64,000 nt of DNA from DASSQJ01 sp963773655 (GCA_963773655.1 CAVZBX010000001.1:496001-560000); one strand, 5' to 3'; positions 44,736-53,327 are shown, counted from the stretch's first letter. Numbers and translations: made by a program. Notes: generated by a model not told the origin, from the sequence alone.

Positions 44736-45928
44736 CGCTCGTGGACCCCCAGCACCTGCCGGAGCCGGAGGGCCGCGGCGCCCCGGACGGGCCGGACCCC
44801 CGTGGCACTGCGGACGGGTCGCACTCCCGGGGCCCCTCCGACGGGCCGGGCCCCGGTGGCACGGCGGACGGGTCGCACTCCCGGGGCACCTCGGACGGGT
44901 CGGACCCTCGTGGCCCGTCGGACGGGTCGGACCCTCGTGGCACCCGGGAGGGGTCGGACGTCCCGGGAGCGGGGGCCACGCCCGCACCGGCTCCCAGCCG
45001 CCGGCGGCGGGCGCTCGACGTCGCCCGCTACGTCCTCCTCACCGCCGTGCTCGTGGCGGTCGCGTACACGCTCTGGCGGAACTGGGACGAGGTCTCCAGC
45101 GAGCTCCAGCGGCTCAGCTGGGGCGTCGTCGTCCTGTCCTTCCTCGTCGGCCTGCTGCCCCCGGTCTTCACGATGCTCGGCTGGCGGGTCCTGCTCGCGG
45201 ACCTCGGCACCCACCTCGCCCTGCCTCCCGCGGCGAGCATCTTCCTCGTCGGGCAGCTCGGCAAGTACCTGCCGGGTTCGGTGTGGTCGGTCGTGGTCCA
45301 GACCGAGATGGGGCACCGGCTCCACGTTCCGAGACGGCAGATGGCCGTCGCCGGCGTCATCATGCTCGGGCTGTCGGTGCTCGGTGGCGCGGTCGTGGGG
45401 GTCCCCGCCGTCCCGCTGCTGCTCGCCGGCCGGACGTCCCTCTCGCCCTGGTGGGTGGTCGGCGCCGTGCTCCTGGCCCTCGGGGCGCTCTGGCCACCGC
45501 TCATCAACGCCATGGTCGGCCGGGCCCTGCGGCTGCTGCGCCGCGAGCTGCTCGAGCACGAGCTGAGCGGCGGGGCGGTCGCTCGGTGCATGGCCTGGAT
45601 CGTCGCAGCCTGGGTGGGCTCGGGGATCTCGGTGTTCGTGCTGGCCCGCTCGCTGGCCCCGGACGCCGGCCTGGGCCAGCTGCTCTACGTCAGCGTGTGC
45701 GGGTACGCCCTCGCTTCGGTGCTCGGGATGCTCGCCGTGCTGCTCCCCGCCGGCCTGGGCCTGCGCGACGCCGTGCTCGGCATCGGGCTCGCGACCCTGA
45801 TGACGCCGGCCGCGGCCGCGGCGGTCGTCGTCGTGGCCCGCTTCCTCGCCGTCGTCGTCGACGTCGTCGTGGCGGGGGTCGCGTGGCTGTGGGCCCGTCG
45901 GCACCACCTCGTAGGATCGCGGGCGTGA
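44732..45928 (+). CDS. UPF0104/lysylphosphatidylglycerol synthase TM-region family membrane protein
   Basis: Predicted 398 residues. An ~95-residue hydrophilic N-terminus made of a 9-residue tandem repeat precedes about seven helices (YVLLTAVLVAVAYTLW; VVVLSFLVGLLPPVFTMLGW; FLVGQLGKYLPGSVWSVVVQ; VLGMLAVLLPAGLGLRDAVL). GKYLPGSVW and PAGLGLRD are typical of this family, whose members are often linked to GT2/GT4 genes as AglD-like lipid-sugar proteins. GTG 44732 overlaps the previous stop (GTGA); GTG 44741 is also possible. Confidence 0.82.
   Translation: MTLVDPQHLPEPEGRGAPDGPDPRGTADGSHSRGPSDGPGPGGTADGSHSRGTSDGSDPRGPSDGSDPRGTREGSDVPGAGATPAPAPSRRRRALDVARYVLLTAVLVAVAYTLWRNWDEVSSELQRLSWGVVVLSFLVGLLPPVFTMLGWRVLLADLGTHLALPPAASIFLVGQLGKYLPGSVWSVVVQTEMGHRLHVPRRQMAVAGVIMLGLSVLGGAVVGVPAVPLLLAGRTSLSPWWVVGAVLLALGALWPPLINAMVGRALRLLRRELLEHELSGGAVARCMAWIVAAWVGSGISVFVLARSLAPDAGLGQLLYVSVCGYALASVLGMLAVLLPAGLGLRDAVLGIGLATLMTPAAAAAVVVVARFLAVVVDVVVAGVAWLWARRHHLVGSRA
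44786..44974 (+). repeat. 27-bp in-frame tandem repeat in the UPF0104 gene
   Basis: Seven 27-base units encoding DGPDPRGTA, DGSHSRGPS, DGPGPGGTA, DGSHSRGTS, DGSDPRGPS, DGSDPRGTR and EGSDVPGAG. They form a cytoplasmic low-complexity tail ahead of the membrane domain, so copy number may vary between strains. Confidence 0.85.
45912..45917 (+). promoter_or_regulatory. Possible internal leaderless -10 box before the methyltransferase
   Basis: TAGGAT with 7 bases to GTG 45925, inside the end of the preceding coding region. It could give a secondary transcript. Confidence 0.3.
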
Positions 45929-46768
45929 GCGAGCGGTCCGGGCCCGAGGAGCGCAGTGGCCGCGAGGAGGGGAACGGGCGGCAGGAGCAGCTGGCCTACT
46001 CCGAGCTCATGGACCGGATGCTCGACGAGCAGGGCCGGCGCACGAAGGCGGCCAAGATCATCGCCGTCGTCCGGCACGCCCTCGGCGTCCGTGCGACTCG
46101 ACGGCCTGCGGGCGGTCGACGTCGGCTGCTCGGCCGGCTTCATCGCCGACGAGCTGGCCCTCGCCGGCGCGCGGACCAGCGGCGTCGACATCGACGAGCC
46201 GGGCCTGGCCAGGGCGCGCGAGCGCTTCGGCGACCGGGTCGACTTCCGGCTCGCCCGCGGCGAGGACCTTCCCTTCGACGACGCGTCCGTCGACCTCGTC
46301 GTGCTCAACCACATCTACGAGCACGTCGTCGACCCCGAGGCCGTGGTCGCCGACATCCACCGGGTGCTGCGGCCCGGCGGGCTGCTCTACCTCGGCGCGG
46401 GACACCGCTTCCAGGTGGTCGAGCCGCACCACCGGCTGCCCTTCCTCTCGTGGCTGCCGCAGCGGGCCGCCGACCGGTACCTGCGCCTCACCCGGCGCGG
46501 GGACAGCTACTACGAGCACTACTACACGCCGGCCGGGCTGAGGCGCCTCGTCGCCGCCTTCGACGTCTGGGACTACACCCCCTCCGTGCTCGCCGAGCCC
46601 GCCGCCTTCTCGGCCGGCGACCTGGTGCCCGGGTGGGCGAGCCGGGTGCCGGCGCGCGCCTTCGCCGTGGCCGCGCCGCTCGCCCCCACGTACGTCTGGG
46701 CCGCGTTCAAGGGCCCCGGCACTCCTGCCGGCCCGCCACTTCGCCTGCCGCCGCGCCACCTCGGCTGA
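45925..46768 (+). pseudogene. Class I SAM-dependent methyltransferase (frameshifted)
   Basis: The N-terminal part (QLAYSELMDRMLDEQGRRTK; IIAVVRHALGV) is in one frame. From about 46088-46098 the rest is in the next frame: LRAVDVGCSAGFIADELALA (SAM loop), SGVDIDEPGLARARERFG, DLVVLNHIYEHVVDPEAVV, IHRVLRPGGLLYLGAGH. Removing one base joins them into a ~280-residue methyltransferase_11-type protein. GTG 45925 overlaps the previous stop. It could methylate a sugar of the cluster's glycan. Probably intact in reality; the break may be an assembly error. Confidence 0.78.
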
Positions 46769-46778
46769 TGGCGGACCG

Positions 46779-47717
46779 GTGACCGCCTCGACCACGGCCC
46801 GTACTCGGGTGGTGCGGGCGCGCCGCCCGGTACCGCTCGGGGCGGTGCTGTCGATCTTCCGCCGCGGCGGTGGCGACCCGACCAGCCGGCGCGGCGACGG
46901 CGGCTGGTGGTTCGCCTGGCGCACGCCCGGCGGGCCGGTGACGCTGCGGCTCGAGGTGGCCGGCGAGGTCGGCGCCGAGGTCACGGCGACGGCCTGGGGC
47001 CCCGGCTCGGAGTGGGCGCTGGGCCGCGTCCCCGCCCTGCTCGGCGAGCACGACGACCCCACCGGTTTCGAGCCGCGCCACCCGCTCGTCGCGCAGGAGT
47101 GGCGGCGCCGCCCCGGGTGGCGTGTGCCGGCATCCGGGCTGGTGCTCCAGAACCTCGTGGCCTCGGTCATCGAGCAGAAGGTCACGGGCAAGGAGGCCTT
47201 TGCCGGGTACCGCCGGCTGGTGCGGCGCTTCGGCGAGCCGGCGCCCGGACCGGGGGAGGGGATGGGGCTGGTCGTGCCACCCACCGCACGCGAGTGGGGC
47301 GCGGTCCCCTCGTGGGAGTGGCTCGCCGCGGGGGTCGACCCGGGACGCTCGCGCACGGTCGTCCGCGCCGTCGGGCACGCGGGTCGCATCGACGAGTGCG
47401 CCGAGCTCTCGCCCGAGGCGGCGCGGGCGCGGCTCACCTCGCTGCCCGGCGTGGGGCGGTGGACCTGGGCCGAGGTCGCCCAGCGGGCGCTCGGCCTCCC
47501 CGACGAGGTGAGCTTCGGTGACTACCACGTCGCCAAGGACATCGGCTGGGCGCTGACGGGCACGCCGGTCGACGACGACGGCCTCGCCGAGCTGCTCGAG
47601 CCGTGGCGCGGGCACCGCTACCGGGTGCAACGGCTGCTCGAGCTCGGTGGCCACCACCGCCCCCGCCGCGGGCCGCGGATGTCGACCCCGACGCATCTCC
47701 CGGTCAGGGGACGGTAG
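46779..47717 (+). CDS. HhH-GPD family DNA glycosylase (3-methyladenine type)
   Basis: Predicted 312 residues. The C-terminal half carries the helix-hairpin-helix LTSLPGVGRWTWAEVAQ and VSFGDYHVAKDIGWALTG with the catalytic Asp of the HhH-GPD fold; ASVIEQKVTGKEAFAGYRR is typical of AlkA-like enzymes. There is no iron-sulphur Cys cluster, which argues against Nth/MutY. Role: removing damaged bases in base excision repair. GTG 46779; the 3' end overlaps the convergent gene at 47704 by 14 bases. Confidence 0.85.
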   Translation: MTASTTARTRVVRARRPVPLGAVLSIFRRGGGDPTSRRGDGGWWFAWRTPGGPVTLRLEVAGEVGAEVTATAWGPGSEWALGRVPALLGEHDDPTGFEPRHPLVAQEWRRRPGWRVPASGLVLQNLVASVIEQKVTGKEAFAGYRRLVRRFGEPAPGPGEGMGLVVPPTAREWGAVPSWEWLAAGVDPGRSRTVVRAVGHAGRIDECAELSPEAARARLTSLPGVGRWTWAEVAQRALGLPDEVSFGDYHVAKDIGWALTGTPVDDDGLAELLEPWRGHRYRVQRLLELGGHHRPRRGPRMSTPTHLPVRGR

Positions 47718-48114
47718 GCGCCCGGTCAGGACTCTCGGTCGCCCGCGGGACGGGGTTCTGATCGGAACCCTCGGTCGCTTCCGGTGACGACGTCGGCACG
47801 GGCGATGCCACGGTCACCGACCCATCGGGCGGCGGGGCGCCATCCGTCGACGGCGTCGGTGTGGGGGATGCCGTGGGCTCCGGCCCGCTGGCGTCCTCGG
47901 ATGCCGTCGTCCGGGCGGGAGGGGCGACGGCGCCCCCGGATGCCGCTGGGCTGCCCGTCGGGGCCGGGAGCGTCCAGGCATGGACGACGCCGCCGTCCAC
48001 GGTCAGCATCGCCGCCGACCCCGGGGTGGCCGTGACGGCGGCGACGCCGACGCAGACCCCCAGCGCCGCGGCGACCGCACCGACGCGCACCCGCCCGCGT
48101 CGTTCACGCCTCAT
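47704..48114 (-). CDS. Small secreted Pro/Ser/Thr-rich protein, candidate SipW-type substrate
   Basis: Predicted 136 residues: signal peptide (RVRVGAVAAALGVCVGVAAV, likely cut near GSAA), then MLTVDGGVVHAWTLPAP, then ~95 residues of low-complexity P/S/T/E. I do not recognise the family. The short segment LTVDGGVVHAWT mirrors LAVDGGTIQAGT at the same place in the secreted protein at 48670. ATG 48114 overlaps the signal peptidase gene by 11 bases, so the two are co-translated. Confidence 0.6.
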   Translation of the reverse strand: MRRERRGRVRVGAVAAALGVCVGVAAVTATPGSAAMLTVDGGVVHAWTLPAPTGSPAASGGAVAPPARTTASEDASGPEPTASPTPTPSTDGAPPPDGSVTVASPVPTSSPEATEGSDQNPVPRATESPDRAPTVP

Positions 48115-48655
48115 CGGTCGGCCGCCCCCTCGGGCCCGCGAGCATGACGACCACGACGGCCACTCCTCCTCCGAGTGCGGCGAGCAGCGACGGCTCGCCC
48201 AGGCGCGTGAGGACAGAGCCGGCCCCCGGGACGACGAACCACTCACGACCGAGCACCTGCGCCGCGGTGGGGGTCCAGTCGTCCGCCCGCTCGCGGTTGT
48301 CCCCCCGGGTCGTGAAACCCGAGCGCGGCGAGCCGCCGACGATGCGGTGGATGACGAGGTCGCCGGCTCCCGGAGCCCCCTCCGGCACCGGGTACGTGAC
48401 GACGTCGCCGACGTCGTACGCGTCCTGTGTCCGCAGGACCACGAGGTCCCCGGTCCACAGCGTGGGCTGCATGCTCGTCCCGCTGACGACCACGTAGGTC
48501 GCCGGACCGCCCAGGGCGGTGGGGCGCAGCAGTACCGCCCACGCGGCGAGGAGAGCCACGAGCACGAGCCAGGACACGACCCGCCGTGGGGAGCGGGCTC
48601 CCCCGGGTTCGCGCCGGCGGGTGGCGGCCCGCGCACGGGCCGCCACCGCCGTCAC
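48104..48655 (-). CDS. Signal peptidase I, SipW/ER-like type
   Basis: Predicted 183 residues with an N-terminal helix (VVSWLVLVALLAAWAVLL) and a C-terminal helix (LLAALGGGVAVVVVMLAG). VVSGTSMQPTLWTGDLVVL holds the catalytic Ser, DLVIHRIVGG has His where classical enzymes have Lys, and FTTRGDNRERAD is the conserved box E. The Ser-His arrangement marks the archaeal/ER-type branch that includes SipW, which matures TasA-like surface proteins. GTG 48655 chosen. It sits between two small secreted proteins in one operon. Confidence 0.85.
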   Translation of the reverse strand: MTAVAARARAATRRREPGGARSPRRVVSWLVLVALLAAWAVLLRPTALGGPATYVVVSGTSMQPTLWTGDLVVLRTQDAYDVGDVVTYPVPEGAPGAGDLVIHRIVGGSPRSGFTTRGDNRERADDWTPTAAQVLGREWFVVPGAGSVLTRLGEPSLLAALGGGVAVVVVMLAGPRGRPTDEA

Positions 48656-48669
48656 CGTGTGGGAGGTGC

Positions 48670-49050
48670 TCAGCCCTCGATCCAGACCTTGAGCGCACGG
48701 ATCGACTCCGGCGTCGGGAAGGGCTCCCCGAAGGTGACCTTGACCTCGACGTCCGCGCCCTCGGTGGTGGGGGCCGGGATCGTCCCGGTGCCGACGCGCT
48801 CCCCGTTCACGGCGACGAACATCTCGGCCCCGGCGCAGGCCGAGTCGATCCCCGTGATGCGCACGGACCGCACGGAGTTGTCGTCGGTCTCCAGACCCCA
48901 GTTGGCCTTCACCCCGTCGGCGTCGCAGCTGAGGGTCGTGTCGGTCCCCGCCTGGATCGTTCCCCCGTCCACGGCCAGCGCCGACGCAGAGGCGTAGGCC
49001 ACCGTGGAGACGGCCGCGCCCGCGGCCAGGGCGACTGCAAGTCGCTTCAT
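48670..49050 (-). CDS. Small secreted protein, candidate SipW-type substrate
   Basis: Predicted 126 residues: signal peptide MKRLAVALAAGAAVSTVA, likely cut after ASA, then LAVDGGTIQAGTDTTLSCDA and a beta-rich domain (SVRSVRITGIDSACAGAEMF; ADVEVKVTFGEPFP) with two Cys that may pair. No known family. I chose ATG 49050 because AAGAGAGGG lies 6-7 bases upstream; ATG 49056 is too close to it. First gene of the operon with the signal peptidase and a second secreted protein. Confidence 0.65.
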   Translation of the reverse strand: MKRLAVALAAGAAVSTVAYASASALAVDGGTIQAGTDTTLSCDADGVKANWGLETDDNSVRSVRITGIDSACAGAEMFVAVNGERVGTGTIPAPTTEGADVEVKVTFGEPFPTPESIRALKVWIEG

Positions 49051-49494
49051 GTTCATCCCTCTCTTCGTGTTCATCACGCCCGGTCCCGGGCGCAACGAGC
49101 CGAGACGCTAACCCCGGCGCCGGCGCGCGCCGCCACCCGACACGGGGGCCTCCGGCAAGCCCGTCCGAAGGAGGGAACCGTCCCCTCGTCCGATCGGGTC
49201 GAAGTGCCCCCGGCGCCCCGAAACCGGGTCGGAATCCGTTTGCGGGAGGGGTGCGGCTGGGTACGGATGCCGCCTCATCGTGGCCGCCGGCCGAACGACG
49301 TCGATCGGCGCCGACTGTGTCGAGCGATGCCGACGGTGTCGGCGGCGCTGCTCCGGTCGCCGAAGTGCCGCCCGTGTCGCGCTGGCACCGGCTCCGGTGG
49401 GCCCGCCCCGAGCAGGGCGCCTCGATCGTCGCGGAGATGCGCGAGCAGGCGCAGGCCGAGGCCACCCGCGGATCCCTGCGGGGCGACGCCGCCG
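49051..49494. other. Intergenic region upstream of the secreted-protein operon
   Basis: About 440 bases between the small secreted gene and the hemerythrin gene. A plus-strand frame at 49251-49574 encodes ARPEQGASIVAEMREQAQAE with coding-like third positions, but it has no good start and runs into the hemerythrin gene's 3' end. I would not call it a gene. The promoter of the minus-strand operon should lie near 49060-49150; no clear boxes seen. Confidence 0.4.
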
Positions 49495-50163
49495 TCAGGT
49501 GCGGGTTCCGGCCAGAGCTCCCCAGCGGGTCGACGCCTCGCGGTCGTAGCGCCCGCCGAAGAGGGCCGTCATGAGCCAGAGCACCGGGCCGGGCACCTCT
49601 CGCCGCACCGCGGCGGCGTACTGCGGGTCGAGGTCGTCGAGGTCCCACATGAGGGACGTCCCGCTGTCGGAGAACGACAGCCCTTTGCGAAAGTGGTTCG
49701 TGGACAGGTACTCCCAGTCGTCCTCGTCCAGTGCCTCGACGACGACCGGCATGGCTTCGCGCTCCTCGTGGTCGAGGTGCGGCAGGGTCGCGTCCTGCAT
49801 CGCGACGGTGGCCTCGTGCAGGCGAGCCCGCGCATCCGGGGAGCCCTCGGCGGCGTAGGCGTCGGATGCGGCGCGCAGGCGGTCCGAGGCCGCGGCGAGG
49901 GCCTCGTGCTCGGCGTTCATCTGCTCGACGAGCGGCGCCAGGTCGGGCCGCCTCGCGAGCAGCCTCGGCCACACCCCCTCGTCCTCGCCGACGTGGTGGT
50001 GGTGGAGGAAGTCGAGCATCCAGGTGACGTGCCGGCACAGCGCGGCCCGCCGGTCGTCGGGCAGGTCGGTGCGGGTGACCTGCTCGAGCCGGTCGAGGTC
50101 GCGCCGCAGCGCGCGGTGGATCACGGCGTTCATGTTGTGTACGGGGTCGACGACGCTGGCCAC
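49495..50163 (-). CDS. Hemerythrin HHE domain-containing protein
   Basis: Predicted 222 residues. A four-helix hemerythrin-like region with spaced His/Glu ligands: MNAVIHRALRRDLDRLEQV, MLDFLHHHHVGEDEGVWPRL, MNAEHEALAAA, LPHLDHEEREAMPVVVEAL. It may bind a di-iron centre and sense or store oxygen or nitric oxide; substrate unknown. I chose GTG 50163 because GAGAGGA lies 5 bases upstream on the minus strand; the longer frame to 50778 passes through repeats. No operon with the F420 genes. Confidence 0.85.
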   Translation of the reverse strand: MASVVDPVHNMNAVIHRALRRDLDRLEQVTRTDLPDDRRAALCRHVTWMLDFLHHHHVGEDEGVWPRLLARRPDLAPLVEQMNAEHEALAAASDRLRAASDAYAAEGSPDARARLHEATVAMQDATLPHLDHEEREAMPVVVEALDEDDWEYLSTNHFRKGLSFSDSGTSLMWDLDDLDPQYAAAVRREVPGPVLWLMTALFGGRYDREASTRWGALAGTRT

Positions 50164-50490
50164 GGCCGTCCTCTCGTCATGGCCGGCCCCTGCGACCGGC
50201 CCTCGTCGAATGGTGGACCGGCCCCGGCCCGGCGGCAAGAGGGACTGCGGCCGCCATCGGGTGGCCGCGGGGGCCGGTACTGCGGGACCGCGGGGGAGCG
50301 TTCCGCCGGGCAGCGCCGCCGCGCGGCGCACGCCCGCTGCGCTCCACCAGGCGTGGTCGTTCCGCCCGGTTCGGACGCTGATCGTGTACTGCAGGTACCC
50401 GAGAGTGCGCCGCCATGTTGGGCCCTCGGTGGATGGTGGTGGCGCATTGCCGGGGGCTCGTGACGACCTAGACTCGGCGAGAGGGTGGGG

Positions 50491-50730
50491 GGTGTCGCGG
50501 CACCGTGTCGACTCGACCCGCGACGGACGGCGGCTGAGCCGGAGGTGGGGGTCGTCGCGGCACCGTGCTGCCCGTGACCACCTCCACCCGCGACGGTGGC
50601 TCGGGCGCGCTCGAGCCGGATGGTCGTGGCGGGTCGAGGTGGTGTCGCGGCACCGTGCTGCCCGTGACCACCTCCACCCGCGACGGTGGATCAGGCGGGC
50701 TCGAGCCGGATCGTCGTGGCGGCGGGGAAG
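50491..50730. repeat. Tandem 90-bp repeat overlapping the end of the CofE gene
   Basis: Two full 90-base units (50551-50640 and 50641-50730) agree at 74 of their first 80 bases; a shorter diverged 60-base unit precedes them (50491-50550). Each opens with (g)tcgcggcaccgtg. The third unit contains the stop and last ~13 codons of the minus-strand CofE-type gene; the second holds a matching copy without the stop. So a gene end plus flank was duplicated. The rest of 50164-50490 shows nothing I can name beyond the hemerythrin promoter area. Confidence 0.75.
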
Positions 50731-51894
50731 CGCGTCGTGCGCACCACCCGGAGCGACTCCGACGTCGCTGCCACGCAAGCCCTCTCGACGAGCCGTCCCA
50801 GCTCGTACGGGTCCGGCGCGGCCAGGACCACCTCGGCCCAGCCGCCTGCGGCCTCGGGCGCAGCCGGGGCGACCCCGGCCGGGCCGCCCTCAGCGCCGGG
50901 CGGGGCCGGGGCAGCCCCCAAGGGGGCCCCCGCAGCCTCGTGCACCTCGACGTCGGCGGAGCCGTCGGGCACGTCGAGCAGGGCCAGCGACACGACCCGT
51001 CCGACCCGCTCCGCGAGCGGCTCCGGCAGCGTCGACGGCACACCGACGGCGTCCGATGCCGCCGTTCCGGGAGCCGCGCCCAGTCGCCGCGCGCACCGCC
51101 TCGACGTGGCCGAGCGAGAACCAGTCGGCGGCCCCGGTCCGCACCAGGTCACCGGCTCCGGCGGCGTCGGCGGCGAACCACCGTCGGGGTAGCCCGCGCA
51201 CCACGGCCGCCGGCACGCCGTCCGCCTTGCCCTTGACGAGGTCCGCCGCCGCGGCCACCTCGTCGGCGAGCGCTCGCGCGGTGACCGCCAGCGGCCGTCC
51301 GTCGGCGTCCACGGCGCCCCGGAGGTCGTCCAGCACGGCCAGCCCGGCCGCCCCGAGCGCGAAGTCCGTCTGCCCGGCCCGCCACGGCCGGCCCGCCGTG
51401 TCCGAGAGCACCACGCCCAGTGCGGCCGCCCCACCGAGGCCTGCGGCCGCCACCAGCTGCGACCGCAGCCGCGCAGCCTCGACGTCGGGGTCCTCGGGCA
51501 GCAGGAGCACGGCCCCCGACGGCCCGGTGTTCGAGGCGTCCACCCCACCGGCCGCCATCACCGGCCCGGCCACCGCCTCGACGATGCGGGTCACTCCCGC
51601 CGGCCCTCGGCGCTCGGCCACCACCCTGCGGGTGACCGAGTCCACCACCTCCGCGCGGGGCCGCTCGCTGACCAGCCCGAGTGCCTTCGACACCACCTTG
51701 CTCGACACGACGACGCAGTCGCCGGCCTCGAGGGTGATGCGCGCCCGCACCATCGCCCCCAGCAGCATCGCCGCGAGGTCGGCGCCGGCCCCCACCTCCG
51801 GCATCCCCGTCAGCGGCACCACGGTGACCGTCCCCGGGGGCTGCGCCCACTCCTCGCGGGACCTCGGCACGGGCGGGTCGTGCAGCGGCGGCAC
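50691..51894 (-). pseudogene. fbiB: Coenzyme F420-0:L-glutamate ligase, CofE/FbiB-type (frameshifted)
   Basis: The first ~260 residues are a CofE domain (VTVVPLTGMPEVGAGADLA; LEAGDCVVVSSKVVSKALG; VLSDTAGRPWRAGQTDFALG; DLVKGKADGVPAAVVRGLP). At about 51081-51096 one extra base shifts the frame; the rest (RLGAAPGTAASDAVGVPSTL to TRFPAATTIRLEPA) is in the other frame, giving ~400 residues if repaired. FbiB normally has a nitroreductase-like C-terminal domain; here the ~130-residue tail is different and Ala/Pro-rich. It adds glutamate to F420-0. GTG 51894 starts 9 bases after fbiA, same transcript. Confidence 0.82.
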
Positions 51895-51903
51895 GGCGGC
51901 GCC

Positions 51904-52878
51904 TCAGGCGGAGACGACGTCGGCGACGCGCAACGCGTGTGCGGCGATCCGGCCGGCGGCCTCGACGTCCGACATGAGCAACGGCCCGTCGAACACCTCG
52001 ACCCGCGCCCGCGGGAGCACGGTGCCGGCGTCGGCCGGGTCGACCAGCCACCCGTCCAGGAAGTCCTCGTACAGCCCGGCGACGGCCGCTGCCGTCGAGT
52101 CCACGCCGATCGCGCGCAGGCAGGCGTCCGCGTACCCACGCACCGGCCGCCCGGAGATCAGCGGCGAGACCCCGACCACCGGCGCGGTCGTGCCGCGCAG
52201 GGCGTCGCGCACACCGGGCACGCCGAGGACGATGCCGATGGAGACCACCGGGTTGCTCGGCGGGAGCATGACGACGTCGGCCTCCCGGAGAGCCTCGAGC
52301 ACGCCCGGAGCGGCGGCGGCTCGGTCGAGGCCCGCCACGACGAACCGGCGCGCCGGCACGGACGCCTGATGCCGTACCCACCACTCCTGGAAGTGGATGG
52401 CGCGCTCGCCGTCACCGTCGTCGACGACGACGTGCGTCTCGACGGGGGTGTCGGTCATCGGGAGCAGTCGAAGGCCGCGCTCCGGCAGGCCCCACCGCTG
52501 TGCGAGGCGGGCGGTGACCTCCGAGAGGCTCAGCCCCTGACCGAGCCACTGCGAACGGGCGATGTGGGTGCCCAGGTCGAGGTCGCCGAGCGTGAACCAC
52601 TGCGGCTGGGCGCCGTACGCGGCGAGCTCGGCCTGGAGGCGGTGCGACTCGTCCGCCCGTCCCCACCCCTGACCCTCGTGCACCCCGCCGCCGAGCGTGT
52701 AGAGGAGGGTGTCGACGTCGGGGCAGACCCGCAGCCCGTAGAGGGTGATGTCGTCTCCGGTGTTCGCGATGACCGTGACGGTCGAGTCCGCGAGACCGGG
52801 CGTGGTGTCGAGGTGGTGCCGGAGCCCGCGGACGAAGCGGGCGCCCCCGACCCCGCCGGCGATGGCCGTGATGCGCAT
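51904..52878 (-). CDS. fbiA: 2-phospho-L-lactate / phosphoenolpyruvyl transferase of F420 synthesis (FbiA/CofD)
   Basis: Predicted 324 residues, normal for CofD. ITAIAGGVGGARFVRGL at the N-terminus, VIANTGDDITLYGLRVCPD, LGDLDLGTHIARSQWL and MLPPSNPVVSIGIVLGVP are hallmark CofD motifs. It joins the activated phospho-lactate or phosphoenolpyruvate moiety to the deazaflavin Fo. ATG 52878 follows a weak GGAGGGTGG-like site. It is followed by the CofE-type ligase; FbiC and FbiD are not in this window. Confidence 0.93.
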   Translation of the reverse strand: MRITAIAGGVGGARFVRGLRHHLDTTPGLADSTVTVIANTGDDITLYGLRVCPDVDTLLYTLGGGVHEGQGWGRADESHRLQAELAAYGAQPQWFTLGDLDLGTHIARSQWLGQGLSLSEVTARLAQRWGLPERGLRLLPMTDTPVETHVVVDDGDGERAIHFQEWWVRHQASVPARRFVVAGLDRAAAAPGVLEALREADVVMLPPSNPVVSIGIVLGVPGVRDALRGTTAPVVGVSPLISGRPVRGYADACLRAIGVDSTAAAVAGLYEDFLDGWLVDPADAGTVLPRARVEVFDGPLLMSDVEAAGRIAAHALRVADVVSA

Positions 52879-53234
52879 GTCCGCGAGTCTTCCACCCTCC
52901 GAGTCGGCGCGGGAACACCGCCCTGAACCATTCGGCGGCGGCACCGGCGCAGGTCCGGACCGGGACGACGGGGTCCGTGACCGGCAGCGCTCCCGGCGGC
53001 GCCGGGCCGGCGACCCGGACCGTCGCCGGATGGCTCCGGCGGTGCGCGTCGACGACCGGGTCCTCGCCGTCCGGCTCAGGGATGACCCCTGGTTGTTCCA
53101 CCCGTCGGGCCGAGCCGCACAGCGTCTTCTCGAGCGGCCGGCCGCGATCGGCGGGGGACCGTCTCGCGGCCGTGAAGGGGCGTCGGACACGACACGCCCG
53201 GGATGACGAAAAGTTCCCAATAACACCGAACGGC
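52879..53234. other. Intergenic region upstream of whiB
   Basis: About 350 bases between fbiA and the whiB promoter, which point away from each other. I see no gene with coding-like structure and no repeat; the fbiA promoter must lie near its left edge. Confidence 0.4.
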
Positions 53235-53264
53235 TTGACGCGAGGCGCATGACACGCGTGTAAT
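53235..53264 (+). promoter_or_regulatory. whiB promoter with palindrome over the -10 region
   Basis: TTGACG (53235-53240), an 18-base spacer and TGTAAT (53259-53264) form a good housekeeping-type promoter. The palindrome ACACGCGTGT (53252-53261) overlaps the -10 box and could be an operator. A strong GAGGAGGG site precedes the ATG at 53328. Confidence 0.55.
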
Positions 53265-53327
53265 TCCACCCATGTACCTCGGAGGAGCCCGGCCGGGGTA
53301 CACGGGTCGAGGGTCGAGGAGGGAACG

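Noticed and set aside
49251..49574. Plus-strand small gene upstream of the secreted-protein operon
   Set aside because: Part looks coding, but there is no ribosome-binding site, the N-terminus is low complexity, and the end overlaps the hemerythrin gene on the other strand.
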